Source: Vibrio sp. STUT-A11
Lineage (GTDB): Bacteria; Pseudomonadota; Gammaproteobacteria; Enterobacterales; Vibrionaceae
Length of the DNA stretch: 64,000 nucleotides
NCBI RefSeq assembly: GCF_026000435.1
Contig: NZ_AP026763.1
Span: 1,364,001 to 1,428,000, forward strand
Reading direction: 5' to 3'
Shown here: positions 44,483 to 53,725 of the stretch, one piece after another
Numbering within the stretch: the first letter of the stretch is position 1
Layout: each line of letters starts with the position of its first letter
The notes under the pieces: generated by a model
Databases searched by the model: none
Told to the model about the DNA's origin: nothing
What the model saw: only the letters and a program-made list of their open reading frames with translations
Translations under genes and position numbers: made by a program

Positions 44483-46015
44483 ATGAAAGATTTAGTATTA
44501 GCTATAGATATTGGTACCGGTAGTGCCAGAGCAGCTCTGGTTGAAAAATCCGGTCGTATCATTGAAATAATCCAACAAGAGCACGATCAGATCACTCCCA
44601 AAACCGGTTGGTCTGAGCAAAAGCCATTATCGTGGTGGCAAGGTGCCCAAACTTGCGTGAAACAACTGCTGACTCTTCACAAAGAGAAGGTGAGCAACAT
44701 TGCCGTCGTCTCCGTTTGTGGGCAAATGCATGGCACCGTTTTGCTCGATAAAAACGGTGAGCTCGCGGATGACCGTGCCATTTTGTGGAACGATAAACGC
44801 CCAGAAAGCTTGGTAGAAGATTTTACAAACCAGTTTGACGTTGCGGCGCTCGTAAGCGTTGTAAACAATCCACCAACAACGGCATGGCCAGCGTTCAAGC
44901 TGAGTTGGGTTCAGCACAATCAACCTGATGTTTGGAGCCGAGTGCACACAGTGCTGATGCCAAAGGACTTCATCAACTTCAAACTAACTGGAAATGTTGC
45001 CACGGATTACAGTGAAGCCTCATGTTTCTATCTGATGGATCAAGCAAGTCGTCAGTATGATGCGGATATGTTGAAACGATTCAACATCCCAGCATCGATT
45101 CTTCCTCCTATTTTCCTAGCTACCAATGTGATTGGTCAAGTAAGTGAGCAAGCCTCTCAAGACACCTTAATTCCGCAAGGCGTACCTGTTATCGCTGGTA
45201 CATCCGATATGGCTGCGACCTTGTTAGGCTCTGGTGTGTATCGGTCTGGTCAAGCATCGGATAGTACCGGTACATCCACTCTGATTACGGTGGTGTCTGA
45301 AAAGCCAACCGCAGACCTACTACTAAACAACCTGCACTTAGCGAACCCTACTTGGGGCACGTTTAGCATTCTTGATGCAGGCGGTGACGCTATGCGCTGG
45401 GCTCGCCTTGCTTTGCAAGAGAACAACATTGGTTATGCAGACTTGGTGGCAAAAGCTAAAGCGTCACCTGTTGGTTCGAATAGCTTACTGTTCTTGCCAT
45501 ACCTCACTGGTGAGCGGAACTCTGAAACCAACAATTCTCGAGCGCAGTTCTTTGGCTTATCTCGTAAGCATCGACTTGGCGATATGTTCCGTTCCGTCAT
45601 GGAAGGTGTGGCATTTGCTGCGAAGAAGAACCTTGATTCGATGGTGAAGCAGATTGGAAATGTTGAGCAAATGATTGCTTCTGGTGGCGGTGCCAAAGAT
45701 GAATTTTGGCTACAGATCAAGGCGTCGGCCTACAACGTTCCCATCGTGAAAACTGATGTTGAAGAGAATGGTGTACTTGGCTGCGCAATGCTCGGCGGTG
45801 TTGGTGTGGGCTTGTTTGACTCGGTTGAGCAAGCGGCGAAACGCGTCGTCACTTTCGATAAAGAAATCCTGCCGATCCCAGAATGGGTCGACCATTATCA
45901 AGCCATGTTTGAGGTATATGACGATCTTTATACCTCCTCACAGCGCTTTTATAACCGCTTAGACCAGCTTGATTCGTTAGCAGAAAAATTGAATAAGGAT
46001 GTACAACATGGCTAA
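44483..46015 (+). CDS. FGGY-family carbohydrate kinase
   Basis: A 510-residue FGGY kinase. The N-terminal phosphate loop LAIDIGTGSARAALVE, the GQMHGTVLLD block, the ADP-binding AGTSDMAATLLGSG and IASGGGAKDEFWLQIKA are characteristic; length fits xylulokinase/ribulokinase-type enzymes. It phosphorylates a sugar or polyol; substrate not predictable by eye. It lies between the DeoC-like aldolase and a FucP-like permease, so it probably makes the sugar phosphate that the aldolase splits. It overlaps the start of the permease gene by 8 bases. Confidence 0.88.
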   Translation: MKDLVLAIDIGTGSARAALVEKSGRIIEIIQQEHDQITPKTGWSEQKPLSWWQGAQTCVKQLLTLHKEKVSNIAVVSVCGQMHGTVLLDKNGELADDRAILWNDKRPESLVEDFTNQFDVAALVSVVNNPPTTAWPAFKLSWVQHNQPDVWSRVHTVLMPKDFINFKLTGNVATDYSEASCFYLMDQASRQYDADMLKRFNIPASILPPIFLATNVIGQVSEQASQDTLIPQGVPVIAGTSDMAATLLGSGVYRSGQASDSTGTSTLITVVSEKPTADLLLNNLHLANPTWGTFSILDAGGDAMRWARLALQENNIGYADLVAKAKASPVGSNSLLFLPYLTGERNSETNNSRAQFFGLSRKHRLGDMFRSVMEGVAFAAKKNLDSMVKQIGNVEQMIASGGGAKDEFWLQIKASAYNVPIVKTDVEENGVLGCAMLGGVGVGLFDSVEQAAKRVVTFDKEILPIPEWVDHYQAMFEVYDDLYTSSQRFYNRLDQLDSLAEKLNKDVQHG

Positions 46016-47342
46016 TACAGCAATTAATGATGCACCAAAAACCAATGAAGACGTTGAAGCAGTAGAACTGGATACCAGTTGCTACCTACCGGCGATTCCT
46101 TGGGGTAAATTCCTAATGGTTTGTTTGGTGTTTGTTCTGTGGGGTATCGCGGGCAGTTTGAATGATGTTTTGATTCCTCAATTCCGTAAAGGCTTTGAAT
46201 TATCAGATACTCAATCCGCCCTGGTTCAGTCGGTATTCTTCTTTGGCTATTTTGCGTTTGCGATTCCTGCCGCAACGGTCGTGAAGAAATACTCGTACAA
46301 AACGGCCATCGTTGTGGGCTTGGCGCTTTACGCTTTGGGTTGTTTCTTATTCATTCCTGCTGCGAATGTGATGACTTACGGCGCGTTCCTTGGCTGTCTA
46401 CTGATTGTATCCTCGGGCTTAGCGTTCCTAGAGACGTCATGTAACACCTACTCAACACTACTTGGTCCAATTGATTCATCGACACAACGCATCAACTTCT
46501 CTCAAGTGTTTAACTCTGTTGGCGTATTCGGTGGTATCTTCATTGGTCAGCAGCTGGTGTTTAGTGAGTCAGACGTATCACACGAAGAACTGCTTGCGAT
46601 GGCACCTGAAGCTGCAAACGTTATTCGTCATGAAATGGTAGAGCAGGTGGTAACACCGTACCTATTTATGGGCGTGCTCCTTCTAGTGATTGCGGCTATC
46701 TTCGTCTTTACTCAGTTCCCAGCATGCCGCCCGGAAACCGTGCAAGATGAACCAAAGGTTGATATTAAAGAGTCTTTTGGTCGCCTGATGCAAATCCCAC
46801 ACTTCCGCAAAGGTTTGATGTCTCAGTTCTTATACGTTGGTGCTCAGGTAGGTATCTGGTCATTCACCATTCGCTTTGCTCAGATGATTTATCAGGGCAT
46901 GACAGAGCATAGTGCGGCAAATTACCTAATGGGGGGCCTGGTGCTTTACGCTCTTGGTAAAGCAGTTGCGACAGCGATGATGAAGCGTCTTGAGCCTTCA
47001 AAGCTGCTTGGTATCTACGGTATCATCAACTTTGTACTGATTACGTTCGCAGCGATTAACCCATCAGAACTGTCTCTGTTTGCTCTAATCGCATGTAACT
47101 TGTTTATGTCGCCATGTTTCCCAACAAACTACGGCCTATGTGTTAAAGGCTTGGGTAAAGATACGCAGTTTGGCGGCTCACTCGTGGTAATGACCATCGG
47201 CGGCGGCGCAGTTATCCCACCTCTAATGGGTATGATCTCTGACGCGCTAAGCGGCAACATGCAGATTGCTTTCCTTCTACCTGCAGTGTGTTTTGCTTAC
47301 ATCGGTTACTTTGGTTTCTACTGTAACAAGCGAGGTCTGTAA
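46008..47342 (+). CDS. Sugar permease, FucP-like (FHS family MFS)
   Basis: A 444-residue major-facilitator protein with about 12 membrane segments. FHS-family features include LVFVLWGIAGSLNDVLIPQF (the F-x-x-W-G...N-D-x-L-x-P motif), SGLAFLETSCNTY (L-E-T-x-x-N-x-Y) and the C-terminal FPTNYGLCVKGL, as in L-fucose permease and the deoxyribose permease DeoP. I use the ATG at 46008 because AAGGA sits 8-12 bases upstream; an ATG at 45999 is closer to that site and less likely. It imports the operon's sugar with protons. Its last base is the first base of the next gene's start codon. Confidence 0.9.
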   Translation: MANTAINDAPKTNEDVEAVELDTSCYLPAIPWGKFLMVCLVFVLWGIAGSLNDVLIPQFRKGFELSDTQSALVQSVFFFGYFAFAIPAATVVKKYSYKTAIVVGLALYALGCFLFIPAANVMTYGAFLGCLLIVSSGLAFLETSCNTYSTLLGPIDSSTQRINFSQVFNSVGVFGGIFIGQQLVFSESDVSHEELLAMAPEAANVIRHEMVEQVVTPYLFMGVLLLVIAAIFVFTQFPACRPETVQDEPKVDIKESFGRLMQIPHFRKGLMSQFLYVGAQVGIWSFTIRFAQMIYQGMTEHSAANYLMGGLVLYALGKAVATAMMKRLEPSKLLGIYGIINFVLITFAAINPSELSLFALIACNLFMSPCFPTNYGLCVKGLGKDTQFGGSLVVMTIGGGAVIPPLMGMISDALSGNMQIAFLLPAVCFAYIGYFGFYCNKRGL

Positions 47343-47740
47343 TGGATAATATTCAAAGTTACACCGGCCATATTGGTATCCCAGTGCAGGATGTTGAAAC
47401 AAGCGTGAACTTCTATCAAAAGCTGGGTTTCGATATCTTAGAACGCCATCAACTTGATAGTGGAAATGGTGGTAAGAACCATATCGCGTTTGCCACAAAA
47501 AATGGCGTGTTATTGGAGTTTTATCAGCTGCATGGTGAAACAACGAGCAAGCGAGAAGGTGCCATCAACCATGTGGCAATCAAAGTGGAAAACTTAGGAG
47601 AGGTTCAAAATCTGTTAGGAGAACTTGATATACCATTGGTCGATGGTCCAACGTCTCTGCCTTTTGGTCAAAATGGGATGACCTATATGATGATTGAAGG
47701 CCCAGATAGAGAGCGTATCGAGTTCGATGAGTTTCACTAA
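47342..47740 (+). CDS. VOC/glyoxalase-fold protein
   Basis: A 132-residue vicinal-oxygen-chelate protein with two beta-alpha-beta-beta-beta units. The start THIGIPV-like GHIGIPVQDVETSVNFYQKLGF and the second unit INHVAIKVENLGEVQNLL are typical, with metal-ligand candidates His in the first strand, Glu in VLLEFYQ, His in NHVAIK and Glu in RIEFDEF. It overlaps the permease stop codon by one base. Likely handles a reactive intermediate or isomerises a substrate of the pathway; substrate unknown. Confidence 0.85.
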   Translation: MDNIQSYTGHIGIPVQDVETSVNFYQKLGFDILERHQLDSGNGGKNHIAFATKNGVLLEFYQLHGETTSKREGAINHVAIKVENLGEVQNLLGELDIPLVDGPTSLPFGQNGMTYMMIEGPDRERIEFDEFH

Positions 47741-47753
47741 GCGATAAAGATGT

Positions 47754-47781
47754 TGTGGCGGGGTAACCCGCCACATTTTTT
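47754..47781 (+). terminator. Terminator/attenuator between VOC gene and DeoR gene
   Basis: TGTGGCGGG-GTAA-CCCGCCACA followed by T6. The DeoR gene's ribosome site follows at once, so the terminator may be partly read through, keeping regulator levels low. Confidence 0.88.
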
Positions 47782-47791
47782 GAGGAAGAGT

Positions 47792-48553
47792 ATGTTTGCA
47801 GAAGAGCGCCAAGGGTTAATTGTTAAGCAGCTAAACCAAGTGGGAAAGGTTTCGGTCAAAGAGCTGTCTGAGCTTTACTCCGTTACCCAAGCAACAATAC
47901 GTAACGACCTGAAAGCTTTGGAAGATAAAGATCTTCTTATCAAAACCTATGGCGGAGCACTAGCCAAAACCGACGCCCATCATGAGCTCGACTCAGACAC
48001 TCGCCAAAGCATCAATGAACTAGCGAAACTAGCGATAGGCAAAAAGGCGACGGAGTTAATTAAAGACTATCAAACAGTGCTGTTAGATACGGGGACGACA
48101 ACCTATCACATCGCCAAACACATCCAAGATCATCGTGGTCTTACCGTGGTAACCAACGATTTTGACATCGCAAAGCTGCTAGAGCTCTCCCCTCACATTC
48201 AAGTGTTTCTCTTAGGTGGCTTTGTGAAAACAGGCTATCACTGTACTTACCATAATCACTATTCCGCCATGCTTCGTGAACTCAATATTGATATTGCCTT
48301 TATGGGCACCAATAGTCTCAATGGTGAGGGAGCATTCGCTGCAGATATCCAACTTGCTCAAACTAAGCGCTTGATGGTGCAGCGCTCAAACAAAGTCGTG
48401 ATGTGCTGTGATAACGATAAGTTTGAACGCAAAGCTTTTTCTCGATTCGCGACACTTGATGACATCGATATTGTGATTGCAGACAGGTTGCCTGAAAATA
48501 CAGAGCACTTTGAAGATAACAGCATCGAGCTGCTTCTTGTTGATGATTTCTAA
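47792..48553 (+). CDS. DeoR-family transcription repressor
   Basis: A 253-residue DeoR-family protein. The N-terminal HTH is AEERQGLIVKQLNQVGKVSV with VKELSELYSVTQATIRNDLK as recognition part; the sugar-phosphate sensor domain shows LDTGTTTYHIAKHI and TNDFDIAKLL and the usual AFMGTNSLNGEGAF block. ATG at 47792 has GAGGAAG just upstream; an upstream frame extension to 47750 lies within the terminator hairpin and is rejected. It probably represses the aldolase-kinase-permease operon and is relieved by a phosphorylated intermediate. Confidence 0.9.
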   Translation: MFAEERQGLIVKQLNQVGKVSVKELSELYSVTQATIRNDLKALEDKDLLIKTYGGALAKTDAHHELDSDTRQSINELAKLAIGKKATELIKDYQTVLLDTGTTTYHIAKHIQDHRGLTVVTNDFDIAKLLELSPHIQVFLLGGFVKTGYHCTYHNHYSAMLRELNIDIAFMGTNSLNGEGAFAADIQLAQTKRLMVQRSNKVVMCCDNDKFERKAFSRFATLDDIDIVIADRLPENTEHFEDNSIELLLVDDF

Positions 48554-48829
48554 GTGCATTTCATAGGTTGGCACATCCCTGTTCATCGTGGAGCTAGCTA
48601 ACCACTGGCTCACCTTTGCCCCAATCGGTGGCTGTCCAAGAATAGGCGAAATTTGTCTAGGAGATCGGTGGCGGTCCATGTCTAGCTAAAAGGTGTCTAT
48701 CAAGTCGGTGGCTATTAAGTTGGTTAACATGTTGAAATCCTTAGTTTTTATCTCATCCCGCTAAGTTTGGGTTGACTGGGGAAGAGTGGATTCCATACAT
48801 CATGATAGCATTACTCAATCTTCAGTTAA
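48554..48829. other. Gene-free stretch with TCGGTGGC repeats
   Basis: Three close copies of TCGGTGGC (near 48624, 48664 and 48704), each followed by GTCC- or TATT-like sequence, probably remnants of a small repeat family. No coding frame. Confidence 0.4.
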
Positions 48830-48885
48830 AAAAACAAAAAATGCAGCAAGCGTATAATTAATCTTTATTATCGCGTTGCTGCATT
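48830..48885 (-). terminator. Terminator after eda
   Basis: On the minus strand ATGCAGCAACGCG pairs with CGCTTGCTGCAT, followed by T6GT7; ends the eda transcript. Confidence 0.8.
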
Positions 48886-48922
48886 AAATATGTGCTTTAT
48901 AGTCTAATTCCGAGTGTTGCTT

Positions 48923-49552
48923 TTAGCTTTGAACAAGCTGAACAGCCTCACGTGTTAAACGAGCAAGCTCTTGCCATTCACCCGCTTCAACAAGCTTCTT
49001 ATCAACCATCCAAGTACCACCGCAAGCCAGCACACGAGGAACAGCAAGGTAGTCATTGATATTGCCAGGATTAATGCCACCTGTCGGCATGACATGGACG
49101 TCGCCGTAAGGAGCTAGTAGAGCTTTCACCATAATGACGCCACCTGATGCTTCCGCAGGGAAGAACTTGAGTGTCGTAATTCCCATTTCTAGTGCAGCCT
49201 CAATCGTACTCGGATTATTTACCCCCGGTACGATTTCGATGCCAATCTCTTGGCATACTTTAACGGTATTTGGGTTAAAGCCCGGAGAAACAATAAAAGT
49301 TGCGCCCGCTTCTTTTGCAGCAATCGCTTGTTCTTTGTTAAGTACAGTACCCGCACCGATGAGCATGTCTGGTTGAGACTTACGCAAAAGGCGAATCGCT
49401 TCGACGGCTGCATCCGATCGGAAGGTAATCTCAGCTGCCGGCAGACCATTTTCTGCTAGTACTTTACCGAGAGGAATGATGTCTTCTGCTTGATCGATAG
49501 CGATAACAGGAATGACTTTCAGTGCTTTTAGTTGTTCATTGATAGTAGACAT
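48923..49552 (-). CDS. eda: KDPG/KHG aldolase
   Basis: A 209-residue class I aldolase. Family residues are in place: the catalytic Glu in PAAEITFRSDAA, IGAGTVLNKEQA, SPGFNPN and the Schiff-base Lys in TTLKFFPAEASGG; MPTGGINPGNI forms the phosphate site. It cleaves 2-keto-3-deoxy-6-phosphogluconate to pyruvate and glyceraldehyde-3-phosphate. It follows a broken kdgK (17 bp gap), so it belonged to a 2-keto-3-deoxygluconate pathway such as uronate breakdown; the aldolase itself is intact. Confidence 0.95.
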   Translation of the reverse strand: MSTINEQLKALKVIPVIAIDQAEDIIPLGKVLAENGLPAAEITFRSDAAVEAIRLLRKSQPDMLIGAGTVLNKEQAIAAKEAGATFIVSPGFNPNTVKVCQEIGIEIVPGVNNPSTIEAALEMGITTLKFFPAEASGGVIMVKALLAPYGDVHVMPTGGINPGNINDYLAVPRVLACGGTWMVDKKLVEAGEWQELARLTREAVQLVQS

Positions 49553-49568
49553 GAGTAATCCTTTGTCA

Positions 49569-50165
49569 TTAATTCTTTTGTTTGGTCACAACATCTGTGG
49601 CGGATTTAGGGATGATTGCGCCACGGTGTTGAATGACAACGCCAGCAAGAGCATTCCCGCGTTGGCATGATTGTATTAGGGTTCCGTCAGCTAGGTAACA
49701 TGAGAGGAAGCCGCCGTTAAATGAGTCCCCAGCAGATGTGGTATCTACTACGTTATCAACCGGTATGGTGGGTATTGAGTAGCTGCAGTTTTTAGTATTA
49801 TCACCAACCAAACAACCTTCTTCACCGAGCTTTACCACCACTTTAGTTATCCCAAGATTATGTAGTCGAGAAAGTGTATCTTGGGGTTTTTTATCGCCCC
49901 AAATGAGTTGCTCATCATCAAACGTGACTAAGGCCAAGTCAGTCGCTTGATACATGGCTTGATAGTTTGCCTTTATGCTTTGTAGTTCATCATTGGGCCA
50001 TAAGGCTGGGCGGTAGTTGCTATCAAATGAGATTTCGACGCCTTGGTTGCGAAGATTTGATAACAACGCCAATAGCTTGCTTCGATCTTCTTCCGGCAAA
50101 ATGGCCAGACTAATACCACTAACGAACACCATATCCATCTTAGCCAGAGATTGCTCAATTGATTA
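49569..50165 (-). pseudogene. kdgK: 2-keto-3-deoxygluconate kinase, N-terminally truncated
   Basis: Only the C-terminal about 195 residues of a PfkB kinase remain. It shows the anion-hole/base motif VDTTSAGDSFNGGF and LVTFDDEQLIWGD. The frame can be followed upstream to SIEQSLAKMDMVFVSGISLA, as in KdgK, then meets a stop at 50163-50165; the missing about 110 N-terminal residues include the sugar lid. The next gene (AhpD-like) begins at once, so a deletion joined the two. Unlikely to be active. Confidence 0.85.
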
Positions 50166-50178
50166 CTACTTGTTCAGG

Positions 50179-50745
50179 TTAACGCTCGCTAGGGTGCGTC
50201 CACGCAAACTTTTGGAACGGCGCATCTGGTTCAGTGTGTGCCAATGCGTTGGTGAAGTTTGAAATAAGCTTTGCAGACAACCCAGTCAGAACTTCCAGAG
50301 CTTGGCGTTTGGTAAAGCCAGCGCCCAGAAATGCTTGCAGTTTTTCATCACCGATATGACCACGGTTATCAAGCAGCGCTTTGGTAAAGTCGTGCAGTGC
50401 TTGCAGCTTCGCATCAGGAATAGCAGTGCCTTCACGCAACGCTTCAATCACTTCATCTGGCATTTTGCCCGCTTTCATCATCCAGGTATGGCCTGGAACG
50501 CAGTAGTGGCAGTTATTTTCAAAGTTTGCTGTCATAAAGACGACTTGCTGCTCTAGTGGGCTAAACGTCGTGTTCTTCATAAATAGGTCGAAGACGGTGT
50601 TGTATGCTTCGTAGGTAGCCGGTGCTTCAGCGAGAACGGCGTGCAGGTTTGGCAGCATACCGAAGCCTTTTAAAGACTGTTCTACCAGAGCTTTAGACTC
50701 TTCCGGGGCCGTTTCTGCATTGTAGTAAGTAAATTCAGTGCTCAT
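50179..50745 (-). CDS. Carboxymuconolactone decarboxylase/AhpD-like protein
   Basis: A 188-residue protein of the CMD/AhpD fold. The motif ENNCHYCVPGHTWM shows the C-x-x-C plus following His of peroxidase-related members. Such proteins reduce peroxides or act as thiol oxidoreductases. It is 10 bp after the flavodoxin-fold oxidoreductase gene in the same direction, so the two form an operon for electrophile or quinone stress, by inference. Confidence 0.88.
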   Translation of the reverse strand: MSTEFTYYNAETAPEESKALVEQSLKGFGMLPNLHAVLAEAPATYEAYNTVFDLFMKNTTFSPLEQQVVFMTANFENNCHYCVPGHTWMMKAGKMPDEVIEALREGTAIPDAKLQALHDFTKALLDNRGHIGDEKLQAFLGAGFTKRQALEVLTGLSAKLISNFTNALAHTEPDAPFQKFAWTHPSER

Positions 50746-50755
50746 AATAATCTCC

Positions 50756-51340
50756 TTAGAAGTTGGCGTCTAGGTGGGCTTCAAAGCGAGCAAAGTCGCT
50801 CTCAATGTCCGCGTTTTTCATGACGTCATAGCAAGCAAAAGTAGGCAATGCAGACATACCAAAGAAACGGAAGTTAGCATGCATGTGGAACATCAAGTCA
50901 TCAACACTACGACCTTGGAATAGGTACTCACTATCGTCATTAAAGGACTCTGCAGGTGCGTTGAATGTAAACGAGAGCATGTATTTAGTTTGAGTGCGGG
51001 TGCCGCCAGTACCGTAATTTTTCTTGGGTTCCTCTGGTGTTCTGCCATCAAATGCACACAGGGCACCGCCCATACCAGCCGTGAATACATCATCCATGTA
51101 TTTCTTGAAAGACCATGGGATCGTCATCCAGTTAACAGGCGACTGAAGAATGACTCGGTCCGCCCACTCAAAATGTGCCAATTGTTCATCAACTACGATG
51201 TTATCTTGCATAGCCACCACTCGAACTTCGTGACCCTTTGACTCTAACTGGGCGCGAGCTTTCTCGACCAAAGCCGCATTGAGCTTGCCTTCAGAAAATG
51301 GAGATGGCTCGTGCGCGTTAATGATTAGAACGTTACTCAT
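50756..51340 (-). CDS. mdaB: NAD(P)H-dependent quinone oxidoreductase, MdaB-like
   Basis: A 194-residue flavodoxin-fold enzyme. The start VLIINAHEPSPFSEGKLNAA, LQSPVNWMTIPWSFKKYMDD and the FTAGMGGALCAFDGRTPEE loop match the MdaB/KefF-type NAD(P)H:quinone reductases with FAD. It reduces quinones by two electrons in the cytoplasm. ATG is preceded by a ribosome site on the minus strand (AAGGGT). Promoter region contains three GGTTACC-type boxes. Confidence 0.88.
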   Translation of the reverse strand: MSNVLIINAHEPSPFSEGKLNAALVEKARAQLESKGHEVRVVAMQDNIVVDEQLAHFEWADRVILQSPVNWMTIPWSFKKYMDDVFTAGMGGALCAFDGRTPEEPKKNYGTGGTRTQTKYMLSFTFNAPAESFNDDSEYLFQGRSVDDLMFHMHANFRFFGMSALPTFACYDVMKNADIESDFARFEAHLDANF

Positions 51341-51412
51341 GATAATTAACCCTTCAATGATTAGACTGTTTTACAGAGCGACGAATGATTTCGTTCTCTT
51401 GCGGTTTATTAT

Positions 51413-51560
51413 GGTTACCTACATTTCTAGTTCAATTAGTTAACTTTTGGTAACCACCGAAAATGCTAATTAAATGACATTTAAGTGATTGTTTTATAAT
51501 GATTATATTTTTAGTTTGGATCGGATGAATGGGCTGGTAGATTGATTAATTAAGGTTACC
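51413..51560. promoter_or_regulatory. GGTTACC boxes upstream of mdaB-like gene
   Basis: GGTTACC at 51413, GGTAACC at 51449 and GGTTACC at 51554, the last two extended (CTTTTGGTAACC and its complement GGTTACCAAAG). They may be sites for a lost redox regulator; no regulator gene remains on the right. Confidence 0.4.
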
Positions 51561-51607
51561 AAAGTATGCCAATTAAAATTATATGGAAGGCAAGCTTCCG
51601 CATTCAT

Positions 51608-51804
51608 AGGCCTCACTCCTAAACAGCACTGGTAGGAAAGTTGTCATGATGGGAATAGACAAATATGGTGGTGCAAAAGATTTACGCTTACTATTATACC
51701 TTTGCGCTATGGCTTACATCAGTCGGCTGTCAGAGGTGCCAGTTACGAAAAAAGATGTGTGGTTGCTCAAAGTGTTGAAAAGACTAGGCCTTAAAAAAGC
51801 CTGA
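51608..51804 (+). pseudogene. IS110-family transposase C-terminal fragment
   Basis: The sequence reads ASLLNSTGRKVVMMGIDKYG then GAKDLRLLLYLCAMAYISRL, after a frame break from GLTPKQH; this is the end of the transposase_20 domain (G-L-T-P-K-Q-x-S-x-G, then x-L-R-x-L-L-Y). The N-terminal part is absent. Confidence 0.6.
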
Positions 51805-52213
51805 ATAGCACTAGCGAACCAAACCCTCAGAACTGCATGGGCGATGCTCCGTCATCAAAACAAAATATGCGCCAGTACTGATCGCAAACTAATTAACTGC
51901 AACAATTTTATACAATGATGATGCATAAAAGGGCAAGACCAACCTGCTGAGAACTTGGCCCTGTGGAAAATACTTCTTTAAGAAAGCTGTTATCCTGAGA
52001 AGGAAAGTAGGTGCGCAACCATCATAGGTTAGAGGGTTGCTCCCTCAATGAGAGACCGAATATATGCCCGCATCTTAACTCTTAGAATTTTTCCTTGTGT
52101 CAAACGTGAATTCCATATACAACACAGGGGGCTAGTCCGATTTGCTGTGGTTATAGTTTTTATCCAACATCATAGTTCAATTCTACTTGTGCTGATCCCT
52201 TCTGGTGTCTTTT
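51805..52213. other. Gene-free stretch
   Basis: No frame, RNA gene or clear repeat seen. A 61-codon frame at 52048-52233 runs into the repeat and has no family likeness. Confidence 0.4.
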
Positions 52214-52523
52214 GTGTTTTTAAGCTGTTCTAAAAAGTGTAAGTGTGGAAGTGCTCTCAGTCCTTGTGCTGTAAGGCTTCAGGTGCGACAGGAAAAATAT
52301 TATTTCATATAGAAAAAAGAGAAAAAGTTGTCGCACCCAAAAGAGGAGTGAATAGAAGTGTTAACTGTAAAGCAGTTAACTTTTCCTATTCTGTTTGCTC
52401 TCTTTGTCTTGAGTAACTAGTCATAAATAGTTCATATTTATTTTTAATGAGTTTAGGAAATGGCTTTTATCCATTTTTAAGTTCTAATTTGCCTTTAAGC
52501 CTTGTAGTGGCTGAGGGGCTTTG
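52214..52523 (+). repeat. 310-bp direct repeat, copy B
   Basis: Almost identical to copy A at 23538-23852, same orientation, including the GTTAACTG/CAGTTAAC hairpin. Its right end merges with the left terminal repeat of the IS5-like element (GGGGCTTTGATGCGTAAATC). Confidence 0.85.
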
Positions 52524-53473
52524 ATGCGTAAATCGATGGAACTAAACCAACAGCTTACGACCTGATCGGCTACATTCATTCAAGTCTGTAGTTTCATGCC
52601 AAAACCACGTTACAAAATAAGCAACTGGAAACAATACAACCAATCTCTGATCAACCGTGACCTTCTGACGTTGTGGATTGACGAAGAAGCGATAACTTCG
52701 AGGAAGCAAGAGAAACAGAACAAGTCAGTGATTTAGCCATCGCAACCGCTTTCATGGTAAAGCGTATTTTTTCAATGCCACTTCACGCTTCACAAGGATT
52801 TATTGATTCCGTTTTTCGACTTGCTCTGGTTCCACTGTGTTCCCCATACTACAGCTGTATCAGCCGCCGAGCCAAAGAGGTTGATGTGAGTTTTAAAACG
52901 AAAACCAAAGGACCGCAGCACCTCGCTATCGATGCTAAAGGTCTCAAGGTTTATGGTGAGGGCGAGTAGGAGGTCAAAAAACATGGCACCGATGGCAAAC
53001 GCAGAGTGTGGCGCAAGTTACATATTGTAGTGGATACAAGTAGTCACGAAATTATTGCCGCCGAACTGAGTTTGTCAACGGTCACTGATGCAGAAGTATT
53101 GCCACGCGGCAATCCGTATTAAGCGAGTCGTTGCTCTTATCCCTCCAAGAGAGGAAGCGGCATTCTGGGAACGAGGCCATCCAAGAAACTTAGCGGTTGG
53201 TTGTCAAAAGTTATACGGTTCGAACAAGCATTGGAAAGAGCGATGGCTATCACAAACGCTCGCTCTCTGAAACAGCGATGTATCGTGTGAAGCAGTTACT
53301 TGGAGGACGATTAAGCCTACGAAATTACAACGCAAAAGTTGGTGAAACCTACTCAATGGTCAAAGTGTTGAATAAGCTTACTGGGCTTGGTATGCCTAAA
53401 ACTTGTCGTGTTGGTTGATGCTCACCTGAAATAGGACGATTCAGCTTCAAAAGTGAATTACGCAACATAGCTC
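52517..53473 (+). mobile_element. IS5-family element, decayed
   Basis: Left end GGCTTTGATGCGTAAATC and right end GAATTACGCAACATAGCTC form imperfect terminal inverted repeats of the IS5/IS903 kind. The transposase within is broken. Confidence 0.75.
52596..53418 (+). pseudogene. IS5-family transposase, multiple frameshifts
   Basis: Pieces in several frames belong together: MPKPRYKISNWKQYNQSLIN from 52596, VALIPPREEAAFWERGHPRN near 53130, GSNKHWKERWLSQ and then SETAMYRVKQLLGGRLSLRN followed by the KLTGLGMPKTCRV end. These are IS5/IS903-type transposase blocks (with the E of the DDE triad in the SETAMYR region). At least two frame changes and an internal stop make it non-functional. Confidence 0.85.
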
Positions 53474-53725
53474 ATTTCTTTACGTGAATAAAAACAAAAG
53501 AAAAAACACAGATAATGGCAAGCAAACATGCAAAGCATTTTGCACTTAATATAAAAAACTAATGCGAGATATAAATATATTAAAAGCTTTGAGGAAAATA
53601 ATATTACCCACATGGTTTTCACTAAATATAAAAAATCAAATAGTATTATAACCTTGTTGTAATGCGAACTTTGTTCGTGCTAAATTATAAAAATAAAGAT
53701 AATTATAAATATACAAAGGCTTAAT
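53474..53725. other. AT-rich stretch before the helicase gene
   Basis: Very AT-rich, with runs such as AAAATAAAGATAATTATAAA; may include the promoter and, if the neighbouring gene is a replication protein, an origin. No iteron pattern is evident by eye. Confidence 0.35.
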
